Source: Halobacteriales archaeon
Lineage (GTDB): Archaea > Thermoplasmatota > E2 > JACPAO01 > JAHFTW01
Direction: 5' to 3'
Assembly (NCBI GenBank): GCA_020201445.1
Contig: JAIVGU010000018.1
Coordinates: 1 to 8,533, forward strand
Length of the DNA stretch: 8,533 bases
Shown: positions 1 through 4,964 of the stretch, one piece after another
How positions within the stretch are numbered: position 1 is the stretch's first letter
Layout: each line of letters opens with the position of its first letter
The notes under the pieces: model-generated
What the model saw: only the letters and a program-made list of their open reading frames with translations
The model's database searches: none
What the model was told of the DNA's origin: nothing
Made by a program: the position numbers and the translations under genes

Positions 1-85
1 ATGGGGCGTCGTGCAGCAGGGCGGCTACCTCTACGTGAGCGACAAGGCGACCGGGCTGCACATTTTGCGCTACACCGGCCCTTGA
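1..85 (+). CDS. C-terminal end of a probable LVIVD-repeat (beta-propeller-like) protein, partial
   Basis: Only the last 27 codons and a TGA stop (83-85) are inside the window, read in frame from base 2; the 5' part lies upstream. The residues end in YLYVSDKATGLHILRY followed by TGP. The pattern of aromatic-hydrophobic strand, small turn, then GLHILR resembles the last blade of LVIVD-repeat proteins, which are usually secreted or surface-anchored and common in some archaea and bacteria. That assignment rests on a short tail and is tentative. The longer reading frame starting at base 1 is a shadow with no family resemblance. No transmembrane anchor follows the last repeat. The stop is followed within about 10 bases by an intergenic palindromic repeat, so this gene does not run into the next one as a tight operon. 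Confidence 0.55.
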   Translation, partial: WGVVQQGGYLYVSDKATGLHILRYTGP

Positions 86-95
86 CGCGCCCCGG

Positions 96-234
96 AACCA
101 CGGATTGCACAGAGGGGCTTGAATCCGCGTCATCCGCGAAATCCGCGGTTTGGGCGCCGGCGAAGCTTACCACGAAACCGCGGATGACGCGGATTTCCGC
201 GGATGAACCAGAACCCGTGTCATCCGTGGAATCT
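96..234. repeat. Intergenic palindromic repeat, CGCGGAT-word family (copy 1)
   Basis: The gap between the LVIVD-like gene and the HAD/ECH gene is almost entirely repeat. It begins with aaccacggattgcac (96-110). A left arm of three CGCGGAT words on the minus strand (121-151) and a right arm of the same words on the plus strand (175-209) follow, and it ends with gtgtcatccgtggaatc (217-233). The arms pair through atccgcggttt (141-151) and aaaccgcggat (175-185), giving an 11-bp core stem with a 23-base loop. Words are separated by 2-3 bases, giving a repeat period near 9-10 bases. The same family recurs near 2723, 4965, 5869 and 7600. The function is unknown; a transcription-end or RNA-structure role is only inference. 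Confidence 0.8.
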
Positions 235-251
235 ATGTTCGGCAGGGTGGT

Positions 252-266
252 CAAGGCTTTCACATC
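252..266 (+). promoter_or_regulatory. Weak TATA-like box of the HAD/ECH gene
   Basis: The AT-richer patch caaggctttcacatc is centred about 27 bases before the ATG at 285. This is the distance expected for an archaeal TATA box driving a leaderless or nearly leaderless transcript. The box itself is a poor match to consensus, so the call rests mainly on position. Confidence 0.35.
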
Positions 267-284
267 CCGGACGCTCGCCGCCGC

Positions 285-2171
285 ATGGCAGCCATCCGGA
301 ACGTCACCGTCGTGGGCGCGGGCAACATGGGCTCGGGCATCGCGCAGAGCTTCGCCAGCGCCGGCTTCCAGGTGACGCTGAACGACGTCGGCGCCGAGGC
401 CGTGCAGCGTGGCCTCGACCGCATCAAGGGCCCGCTCGCCAAGCGCGTGGCGGATGGCAAGATGGCGCAGGTGGACCTCGACGGCCTGCTGTCCCGCCTC
501 AAGGCGGAGCCGGACCTGAAGGCCGCCGTGGCCGGCGCAGACCTCGTGGTGGAGGCGGTGTTCGAGGACCTGGGCGTGAAGCAGGAGTTGTTCCGCAGGC
601 TCGGCGACCTCGCCCCCGCCGCCGCGGTGCTGGCGACCAACACGTCGAGCTTCACCGTCGCGGACCTCGCCAAGGTGACGAGGGGGCCGGGCCGCGTCGT
701 CGGCCTGCACTTCTTCTTCCCTGCCGCCATCAACAAGCTCGTCGAGGTCGTGAAGGGCCCCGCCACGGAAGCCGCCGCGGTCTCCGCCGCCTTCGCCGCC
801 GTCAAGCGCGCGGGCAAGGTGCCCATCGAGACCGCGGACGCCCCCGGCTTCGCGGTCAACCGCTTCTTCTGCCCGTGGCTGAACGAGGCATGCCGCATCC
901 TGGAGGAGGGCGCCGTCGGCATCCCGACCATCGAGGCCGCGGCGAAGCAGGCGTTCGGCGTCACGATGGGCCCGTTCGAGCTGATGAACGTCACCGGCGT
1001 CCCCATCGCGCTGCACGCCCAGACGACCCTCTTCGGCCGCCTCGGCGCGTTCTACGAGCCCGCCAGGAGCCTCAAGGCGCAGGTGGAGAGGAAGCAGACC
1101 TGGGACCTCGCGGGGACGCCGGACCCCGCCAAGCTTGAGGGGGTCGCGGCGCGGCTGCGCGGCGTCGTCTTCGGCGTGGCGTGCCACCTGGTCGAGGAGA
1201 AGGTCGCCACGATGCGCGACACCGACCGCGGCGCCACCATCGGCCTGCGCTGGGCGCATGGGCCGTTCGCCATGATGAGCGCGCTCGGCGTCAAGAAGGC
1301 CGCCGCCGAGGTGCAGGCGCTCTCCGACAAGTGGGGCAAGGCGTTCCCCATGCCCAAGGCGCTCGCCGACGCCGCCGCGGCCGGCACGCCGTGGCACCTC
1401 CCTGCCGCCGTCCACGAGGCGGTCGAGCCGCACCTCAGCCTCATCACCTTCGACCGGCCCGAGGCGCTCAACGCCCTCTCGCCCGCCATCCTGCGCGACC
1501 TCGACGCGTGCCTGGACGAGGTCGAGAGGCGGCGCCCGCGCGCCGTCATCGTGACCGGCGAGGGCAAGGCGTTCATCGCGGGCGCCGACATCCAGGCGAT
1601 GCGGGCCATGGACGTGGCCGCCGCGACCGCCTACACGCGCCAGGGCCACCAGGTGCTCGACCGCCTGGCCGCGCTGCCCTGCCCGGTCCTGATGGCCATC
1701 AACGGCTTCGCCTTCGGCGGCGGCCTCGAGCTGGCGCTGGCGGGCGACCTGCTGTTCGCGAGCGAGAAGGCGCAGCTTGGCCTGCCCGAGGTCGGGCTTG
1801 GCATCCACCCCGGCTTCGGCGGCACGCAGCGCCTGCCCCGCCGCGTCGGCCTCGGCCACGCCAAGGACCTCGTCCTGACCGGCCGCACGCTGTCGGCGCA
1901 GGAGGCCAAGGCCATCGGGCTCGTCAACGCCGTCCTACCGGCCGAGCAGCTCCTGGAGCACACGCTCGCCGTGGCGCGCACCATCGCGCAGAAGGCGCCG
2001 TTGGCCGTCGCAGGCGCGAAGGCGTCCCTGGACCGCGGCTTCGAGGCGGACCTGCCGCGCGGCCTCGCCATCGAGCAGGACTCCGTCGTGCTCCTGTTCG
2101 CCACCCAGGACAAGAAGGAGGGCCTCGACGCCTTCGTCGAGCGCCGCGCCCCCGCCTTCACCGGCCGCTGA
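285..2171 (+). CDS. Bifunctional 3-hydroxyacyl-CoA dehydrogenase / enoyl-CoA hydratase (archaeal-type fusion)
   Basis: 628 residues. It is predicted to hydrate enoyl-CoA and oxidise the resulting 3-hydroxyacyl-CoA with NAD+, in the cytoplasm, as part of beta-oxidation or a crotonyl-CoA/3-hydroxybutyryl-CoA interconversion. The N-terminal Rossmann domain has GAGNMG at 11-16 and Asp34 after the second strand, consistent with NAD preference. Aligned by spacing, the dehydrogenase active-site residues are all present: Ser121 (NTSS), His142, Glu154 (LVEVV) and Asn192 (AVNR). A second dehydrogenase C-domain repeat (about 290-370, GLRWAHGPF) leads to the hydratase domain from about 382. There the oxyanion-hole AFIAGADI (about 428-435), GGGLEL (about 478) and LPEVGLG (about 500) supply both catalytic glutamates. 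The dehydrogenase-first order is the archaeal one, opposite to bacterial FadB. The usual Asn in HFFNP is Phe145 here. ATG 285 begins exactly at the first strand of the Rossmann fold. The acetyltransferase gene follows after four bases. Confidence 0.95.
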   Translation: MAAIRNVTVVGAGNMGSGIAQSFASAGFQVTLNDVGAEAVQRGLDRIKGPLAKRVADGKMAQVDLDGLLSRLKAEPDLKAAVAGADLVVEAVFEDLGVKQELFRRLGDLAPAAAVLATNTSSFTVADLAKVTRGPGRVVGLHFFFPAAINKLVEVVKGPATEAAAVSAAFAAVKRAGKVPIETADAPGFAVNRFFCPWLNEACRILEEGAVGIPTIEAAAKQAFGVTMGPFELMNVTGVPIALHAQTTLFGRLGAFYEPARSLKAQVERKQTWDLAGTPDPAKLEGVAARLRGVVFGVACHLVEEKVATMRDTDRGATIGLRWAHGPFAMMSALGVKKAAAEVQALSDKWGKAFPMPKALADAAAAGTPWHLPAAVHEAVEPHLSLITFDRPEALNALSPAILRDLDACLDEVERRRPRAVIVTGEGKAFIAGADIQAMRAMDVAAATAYTRQGHQVLDRLAALPCPVLMAINGFAFGGGLELALAGDLLFASEKAQLGLPEVGLGIHPGFGGTQRLPRRVGLGHAKDLVLTGRTLSAQEAKAIGLVNAVLPAEQLLEHTLAVARTIAQKAPLAVAGAKASLDRGFEADLPRGLAIEQDSVVLLFATQDKKEGLDAFVERRAPAFTGR

Positions 2172-2175
2172 GCCC

Positions 2176-2709
2176 ATGCCGGGCCGCCTCGCTGTCCACC
2201 CGGTGACGCCCGAGCGCTGGCCCGACCTCGAGCGCCTCTTCAGCGCCAAGGGCAGCCCGCACTACTGCTGGTGCACGCCCTACCGCTTCGCCGACGCGCA
2301 CACCATGGGCAAGGCCGGGAAGAAGGAGGCGATGGAGGGGTGCATCAAGGAAGGGACTCCCGTCGGCGTCCTCGCCTACCGCGGCGGCGCGCCCGTGGGG
2401 TGGTGCTCCATCGCCCCGCGCGAGACCTACGCCAGGCTGGAGCGCTCCCGCACCATGCCCGCCGTCGAGGAGAAGCCGACGTGGGCGGTCCTGTGCTTCT
2501 TCGTCCCCCGCGGCGAGCGCGGCGGCGACGTCCCGCTGCGGCTGCTGAAGGGCGGGGTCGCCTACGCCAAGGCCCACGGCGCCAAGGTGGTCGAGGGCTA
2601 CCCCTGGGACACGATGGGCATCAGCTCCCGACACCGCGGCCACTCCCGCCTCTTCGCCGCCGCCGGGTTCAAGCAGGACGGCAAGCGCTGGGTCCGCCGG
2701 TTCCGTTGA
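2176..2709 (+). CDS. GNAT-family N-acetyltransferase
   Basis: 177 residues. It is predicted to transfer an acetyl group from acetyl-CoA; the substrate is unknown. The sequence matches a GNAT subgroup I recognise by a CWC motif near the N-terminus (CWCTPYR, 31-37), GWCSIAPR in the central strand (75-82), a hydrophobic strand WAVLCFFV (103-110), then an Arg/Gly-rich acetyl-CoA-binding turn (112-117). A helix (about 120-136) and VEGYPWDT (139-146) follow, with the usual closing AAAGF (161-165). The pyrophosphate-binding turn RGERGG is a loose version of the usual R/Q-x-x-G-x-G/A. The gene starts four bases after the stop of the HAD/ECH gene with no room for its own promoter, so it is probably co-transcribed. 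Whether it acts on a metabolite or a protein in that pathway cannot be told. Confidence 0.85.
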   Translation: MPGRLAVHPVTPERWPDLERLFSAKGSPHYCWCTPYRFADAHTMGKAGKKEAMEGCIKEGTPVGVLAYRGGAPVGWCSIAPRETYARLERSRTMPAVEEKPTWAVLCFFVPRGERGGDVPLRLLKGGVAYAKAHGAKVVEGYPWDTMGISSRHRGHSRLFAAAGFKQDGKRWVRRFR

Positions 2710-2722
2710 TTGGCCGCCCTCC

Positions 2723-2783
2723 ACCGCGAAAGGCGCGAACGCCATGAAGCACCGTTTTCCTCCAGGATTCGCGTCCTTCGCGG
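2723..2783. repeat. Intergenic palindromic repeat, CGCGAAG-word family (copy 2)
   Basis: The left arm accgcgaaaggcgcgaac (2723-2740) and right arm gattcgcgtccttcgcgg (2766-2783) are imperfect inverted repeats, 14 of 17 aligned positions complementary, separated by 25 bases. The word is CGCGAAG rather than CGCGGAT, but the layout (words at about 9-10 base spacing, facing arms, directly after a stop codon) is that of the other intergenic repeats here. The left arm begins 14 bases after the acetyltransferase stop. Confidence 0.75.
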
Positions 2784-2824
2784 GCCACGCACGGCCCACG
2801 CGCGGCCCACGCGCGGCCCGCACG
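2782..2824. repeat. 11-bp tandem repeat (GGCCCACGCGC), about four copies
   Basis: Two perfect adjacent copies of ggcccacgcgc occupy 2793-2803 and 2804-2814. They are flanked by diverged copies at 2782-2792 (gggccacgcac) and 2815-2824. The unit is not a multiple of three and the tract lies outside any credible gene. It sits between a palindromic repeat and the promoter of the small membrane protein. Confidence 0.8.
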
Positions 2825-2840
2825 GACGAGGCGATGGTCA

Positions 2841-2850
2841 CGCTTATGCT
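2841..2850 (+). promoter_or_regulatory. TATA-like box of the small membrane protein gene
   Basis: cgcttatgct is centred about 27 bases before the GTG at 2872. It is the clearest AT-rich element in this gap and closely resembles the box upstream of tRNA-Leu (cgcttaggc on the minus strand). Its position argues for a leaderless transcript beginning at the GTG. Confidence 0.6.
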
Positions 2851-2871
2851 TCCGCGCACCGTACAACAGGT

Positions 2872-3156
2872 GTGTCCGCCCCGCACAGCCTCCACGGCCT
2901 GCAGGAAGGCATCGGCCAGACCGGCAAGTTCGGCGAGATCTTCATCGGCCTCGGCATCCTCATCGCCCTCCTCGGCGCCGCCCTCGCCACCATGGGCCAC
3001 ACCCACTTCCTCAGCGACGGCTTCAGCCCCGACAAGGGCAACACCGACGCCGTCACCACCGGCTGGCTCTTCCTCTTCGAGGGGCTCGGCTTCCTCCTGT
3101 TCGGCATCATGATCATGGTCGCCGGCTGGGGCCGCCAGCACGGCGAGATGACGTAA
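2872..3156 (+). CDS. Small two-helix membrane protein, function unknown
   Basis: 94 residues from a GTG start. I do not recognise a family. Two hydrophobic segments stand out, about 22-41 (GEIFIGLGILIALLGAALAT) and about 65-86 (WLFLFEGLGFLLFGIMIMVAGW), both Gly-rich. They are joined by a polar loop with HTHF and acidic residues (about 43-63), and the tail is short and polar. The open frame continues upstream to 2710, but that part runs through the palindromic and 11-bp tandem repeats and gives low-complexity Arg/His/Pro sequence. The GTG at 2872 is preferred because a TATA-like box lies 27 bases upstream and the recognisable protein begins there. With Gly-rich helix pairs it could be a subunit of a larger membrane complex, but nothing nearby identifies a partner. 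Confidence 0.75.
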   Translation: MSAPHSLHGLQEGIGQTGKFGEIFIGLGILIALLGAALATMGHTHFLSDGFSPDKGNTDAVTTGWLFLFEGLGFLLFGIMIMVAGWGRQHGEMT

Positions 3157-3181
3157 GCCCCGCACCTGCGAGGCGGGTCGG

Positions 3182-3200
3182 GTGTGGGGGCCCGGATTTG
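3182..3200 (-). repeat. Duplicate of the tRNA-Leu 3' end
   Basis: These 19 bases (gtgtgggggcccggatttg on the plus strand) are identical to 3259-3277. They cover the 3' half of the T loop, the 3' strand of the T stem, the 3' acceptor strand, the discriminator base and one trailer base of tRNA-Leu. The copy lies 77 bases away, downstream in the tRNA's direction of transcription. The 5' half of a T stem is not present, so it is not a second tRNA. Confidence 0.85.
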
Positions 3201-3206
3201 GGACGG

Positions 3207-3226
3207 CGCGCCAGCGGGCGCGCCGG
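3207..3226. repeat. GC-only hairpin in the tRNA-Leu trailer region
   Basis: Two copies of the self-complementary octamer ggcgcgcc (about 3205-3212 and 3217-3224), separated by four bases, can form an 8-bp hairpin. It lies between tRNA-Leu and the duplicate of its 3' end. No T tract follows on the minus strand, so it is not a typical archaeal terminator. The boundaries are approximate. Confidence 0.5.
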
Positions 3227-3259
3227 CTTCTTTCCGGGGCACCGCAAGGGCGCAGCGAG

Positions 3260-3341
3260 TGTGGGGGCCCGGATTTGAACCGGGGAACCGCTAGGGAGCC
3301 GATCTTAAGTCGGGCGCCGTTGGCCGCTTGGCTACCCCCAC
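3260..3341 (-). tRNA. tRNA-Leu (anticodon TAA)
   Basis: On the minus strand a 7-bp acceptor stem (gtggggg / cccccac) encloses a D arm with a 3-bp stem gcc/ggc. The anticodon loop cttaaga gives anticodon TAA. The variable region is extended, as expected of a class II leucine tRNA. The T arm is cccgg-ttcaaat-ccggg and the discriminator is A. The outermost anticodon-stem pair is a C-C mismatch. No intron is present and CCA is not encoded (the next bases are ctc). The gene is divergent from tRNA-Asn. Confidence 0.93.
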
Positions 3342-3360
3342 AGGAAACGCGTGGCGGGTT

Positions 3361-3370
3361 CAGCCTAAGC
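3361..3370 (-). promoter_or_regulatory. TATA-like box of tRNA-Leu
   Basis: On the minus strand cgcttaggct is centred about 26 bases upstream of the tRNA 5' end. It shares CGCTTA with the box before the gene at 2872. Another AT-rich element, ggtttatcc on the plus strand at 3413-3421, is better placed for tRNA-Asn. Confidence 0.45.
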
Positions 3371-3412
3371 GGGGCGCGGCCACGTTGCTGGGAAGCGGCC
3401 CGCCCATCATAG

Positions 3413-3421
3413 GGTTTATCC
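3413..3421 (+). promoter_or_regulatory. TATA-like box of tRNA-Asn
   Basis: ggtttatcc matches the ggtttatca element before the IF-5A gene. It would place the transcript start near 3441, giving a leader of roughly 24 bases. In that leader gggcagc and gttgccc (about 3445-3462) could form a 7-bp hairpin just before the tRNA. Confidence 0.5.
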
Positions 3422-3464
3422 GGTGCCCCCAAGTCGGCCGCGACGGGCAGCCTTGGTTGCCCAT

Positions 3465-3537
3465 GCCGACTTAGCTTAGCTGGTGGAGCATCAGACTGTT
3501 AATCTGAGGGTCGCTGGTTCGAATCCGGCAGTCGGCG
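3465..3537 (+). tRNA. tRNA-Asn (anticodon GTT)
   Basis: A 7-bp acceptor stem (gccgact / agtcggc), a 5-bp anticodon stem tcaga/tctga with loop ctgttaa (anticodon GTT), and a T arm gctgg-ttcgaat-ccggc give a complete 73-base tRNA. The discriminator is G, as usual for asparagine. There is no intron, and the following bases are cta, so CCA is not encoded. Confidence 0.95.
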
Positions 3538-3632
3538 CTACTCACTTCATTCGTGGCTACGCCTGCCGGATTCCGGTCGGGACCAAACTCGCTGCGCTCG
3601 TTTGGTCCCTTTGCGTATCCGGCAGCCGGCGC
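3522..3632. repeat. Alternating palindrome array built on the tRNA-Asn 3' end
   Basis: The tRNA-Asn 3' sequence aatccggcag (3522-3531) is followed by its exact inverted copy ctgccggatt (3563-3572). A direct copy, atccggcagccggcgc (3617-3632), then differs from the tRNA (3523-3538) at one base of 16. Between the second and third arms is a perfect 10-bp hairpin, gggaccaaac / gtttggtccc (3579-3588 / 3600-3609), with loop tcgctgcgctc. Between the first and second arms is a weaker relative of that loop, actcacttcattcgt (3540-3554) against actcgctgcgctcgt (3587-3601), 11 of 15 identical. Confidence 0.85.
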
Positions 3633-3650
3633 CGTGTCTTCGCCCATGGG

Positions 3651-4136
3651 TCAGTTGCCGTGGCCCGGCGCCAGCAGCCTGTGGAGCCGCGTGGCATCCG
3701 GGTCCGGCGGCCACCTGTCCGTGTCGAGGACGGCGGCGCACCCCTTGTCGAGGTGCCAGGCGCCGGGGAGGCCGCCGAGGAGGCGGGCGGTCGCCTGGAG
3801 GCTGGGGTTGTGCCCGACCACCCAGACGATGGCTTGCGGGTGGCGCCCGAGACAGGCCAGAACCTCCTCGGGCCCGGCCTCGTGGAGGGTCTCGTCCTGC
3901 TCGATGGCGACACGGCTCTGGGCGGCCGCGGCGGCCAGCCTGGCGGTCTGGAGGGCGCGTGCTGCCGGGCTGCAGACGACGGCGCCGGGCGCGAGGCCCT
4001 GGCCGTGCAGCGCGAGGCCGATGCGGCGGGCCTGCCCCTCCCCCTTCGCGGTGAGGACGCGGGCGCGGTCGGAGGCGGCGGCGCCCTCGGCCTCGGCGTG
4101 GCGCAGCAGGACGATGCGGTGCGCGGGCGCTCCCAC
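3651..4136 (-). CDS. SixA-like phosphohistidine phosphatase (histidine phosphatase superfamily)
   Basis: 161 residues from a GTG start, the usual length for SixA. Members remove phosphate through a phosphohistidine intermediate; SixA acts on phosphohistidine proteins, but here the substrate is unknown. The superfamily signature is LLRHAE, with Arg12 and His13 (the nucleophile). Further active-site elements are CSPAARALQTA (55-65, Arg60), an acidic stretch EQDETLHE (79-86) and the second histidine in VGHNP (His109). The frame is open further to an ATG at 4196, but that extension is Arg/Pro-rich. The GTG at 4136 places the first beta strand (HRIVLLRHAE) close to the N-terminus and has a TATA-like box 27 bases upstream. 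The gene ends about 110 bases from the tRNA-Asn 3' end, in convergent orientation, and is divergent from the DUF1405 gene. Confidence 0.85.
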   Translation of the reverse strand: MGAPAHRIVLLRHAEAEGAAASDRARVLTAKGEGQARRIGLALHGQGLAPGAVVCSPAARALQTARLAAAAAQSRVAIEQDETLHEAGPEEVLACLGRHPQAIVWVVGHNPSLQATARLLGGLPGAWHLDKGCAAVLDTDRWPPDPDATRLHRLLAPGHGN

Positions 4137-4159
4137 CGGCGGAGGGAGCGGGTGGCGCC

Positions 4160-4169
4160 ATGAAACGTT
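4160..4169 (-). promoter_or_regulatory. TATA-like box of the SixA-like gene
   Basis: On the minus strand aacgtttcat is centred about 27-28 bases before the GTG at 4136. It is the only AT-rich element on that side of the 107-base divergent gap. Confidence 0.45.
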
Positions 4170-4211
4170 GCCCGCGCGGGCAGGGTGGCCTGGCACCGCT
4201 GCGCCCCGGCA

Positions 4212-4221
4212 ACCGTTTTCC
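4212..4221 (+). promoter_or_regulatory. TATA-like box of the DUF1405 gene
   Basis: accgttttcc is centred about 27 bases before the GTG at 4244, in an otherwise GC-dominated stretch. This supports the downstream GTG over the ATG at 4160 as the start. Confidence 0.45.
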
Positions 4222-4243
4222 CCGGCGCCCCCCTCGTGCCGGC

Positions 4244-4948
4244 GTGGAGTGGGACCGGGCCTGGGAGTTCTTCCACCGCTTCAAGGCCAACCGGGCGTGG
4301 GCGCTGGCGCTGATGGTGCCCAACCTCATCGGCATCGGCTTCGGCTACTATTACTACTACGACGTCGGGCAGTTCGACCCGTCTTCGTCCCACTTCCGCT
4401 CCTACGGCTGGTGGCCGTTCATCGCGGACAGCCCCACGGCGGTCGTGCTGATGTCAGCGAGCCTGCTATTCTACGCGTTCGGCCGGCGGCGCAGCAAGCT
4501 CCTGGACGCGGTGGCGTTCACGGCGATGGTCTACGTCGGGCTGTGGACGACGTTCCTGTTCCTCGCCTACCCCGAGCGCATGGGCACCTTCGCCTGGGGC
4601 TCGGTGGCGCACGGCAACGCCAACCCGGTCCTCTTCGTGAGCCACCTGGGGATGCCGCTGGAGGCGCTGCTGCTGGTGCGCGACCTGCGCCGCGACGCGT
4701 GGGCGTGGGCGGCGGCCGTCGGCATCCTGGGCTGGAACGCGCTGAACCTGCTGCTGGACTACTGGGGCCCGCACCTGCACCCGGCGCCGTTCCTGCACGA
4801 CGCGGCGCACCCCCCGCCCCTGCCGTCGGCGTCGGACGCGCTCCTGCACTCCGGCAGCCCGTGGCTCATGGCGTTCACGCTCGCGGCGTGGCTTGCGGTG
4901 ATGTGGCGCGGGTTGGGGAGAAAGCAGCGGACCTGGGACGCCCAGTAG
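4244..4948 (+). CDS. DUF1405 family integral membrane protein
   Basis: 234 residues from GTG 4244; somewhat longer than the roughly 200 residues usual for the family. The biochemical role is not known. Family landmarks are visible in order: a first helix MVPNLIGIGFGYYYYYD (24-40), FIADSPTA (59-66), a second helix (67-80) and a third (about 90-108). SHLGMPLEALL (133-143) starts the fourth helix, WNALNLLLDYWG (164-175) the fifth, and the last helix is about 206-221. An Ala/Pro-rich loop (about 180-205, with PHLHPAPF and AAHPPPLPS) before the last helix is longer than I expect and accounts for some of the extra length. An upstream ATG at 4160 would add 28 Arg/Pro-rich residues that overlap the opposite promoter, so it is disfavoured. 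A T-rich stretch (4949-4962) follows the TAG stop. Confidence 0.85.
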   Translation: MEWDRAWEFFHRFKANRAWALALMVPNLIGIGFGYYYYYDVGQFDPSSSHFRSYGWWPFIADSPTAVVLMSASLLFYAFGRRRSKLLDAVAFTAMVYVGLWTTFLFLAYPERMGTFAWGSVAHGNANPVLFVSHLGMPLEALLLVRDLRRDAWAWAAAVGILGWNALNLLLDYWGPHLHPAPFLHDAAHPPPLPSASDALLHSGSPWLMAFTLAAWLAVMWRGLGRKQRTWDAQ

Positions 4949-4964
4949 TTCGCCTTCTTCCCAC

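Noticed and set aside
96..234. CRISPR array, suggested by regularly spaced CGCGGAT words
   Set aside because: Units are only 7 bases, spacers 2-3 bases, and the arms face each other. There are no 25-40 base repeats with unique spacers, and no cas gene in the window.
203..2206. Arg/Pro-rich plus-strand frames overlapping the HAD/ECH gene (203-1138 and 1181-2206)
   Set aside because: They are out-of-frame shadows of a gene with every catalytic motif in place and no frameshift.
2710..2871. N-terminal extension of the small membrane protein from the in-frame TTG at 2710
   Set aside because: The extension translates repeat DNA into low-complexity Arg/His/Pro sequence, and a TATA-like box lies within it at the right distance from GTG 2872.
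3182..3200. A second, degenerate tRNA gene
   Set aside because: Only the last 19 bases match. No 5' T-stem partner, anticodon arm or acceptor 5' strand can be found on the minus strand upstream of it.
3182..3277. A present integrated mobile element between the tRNA-Leu repeats
   Set aside because: The interval between the repeats is 58 bases and holds no gene. At most it is a scar of a lost element.
2158..3432. A minus-strand open frame of about 420 codons
   Set aside because: It runs antisense across the acetyltransferase gene, the repeats, the small membrane protein gene and the tRNA-Leu gene. Its composition is typical of antisense frames in GC-rich DNA.
3543..3650. A protein-coding frame in the tRNA-Asn trailer (several frames stay open)
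   Set aside because: The frames are open only because of GC-rich composition. The sequence is explained by palindromes and hairpins, and no start signal or family pattern is seen.
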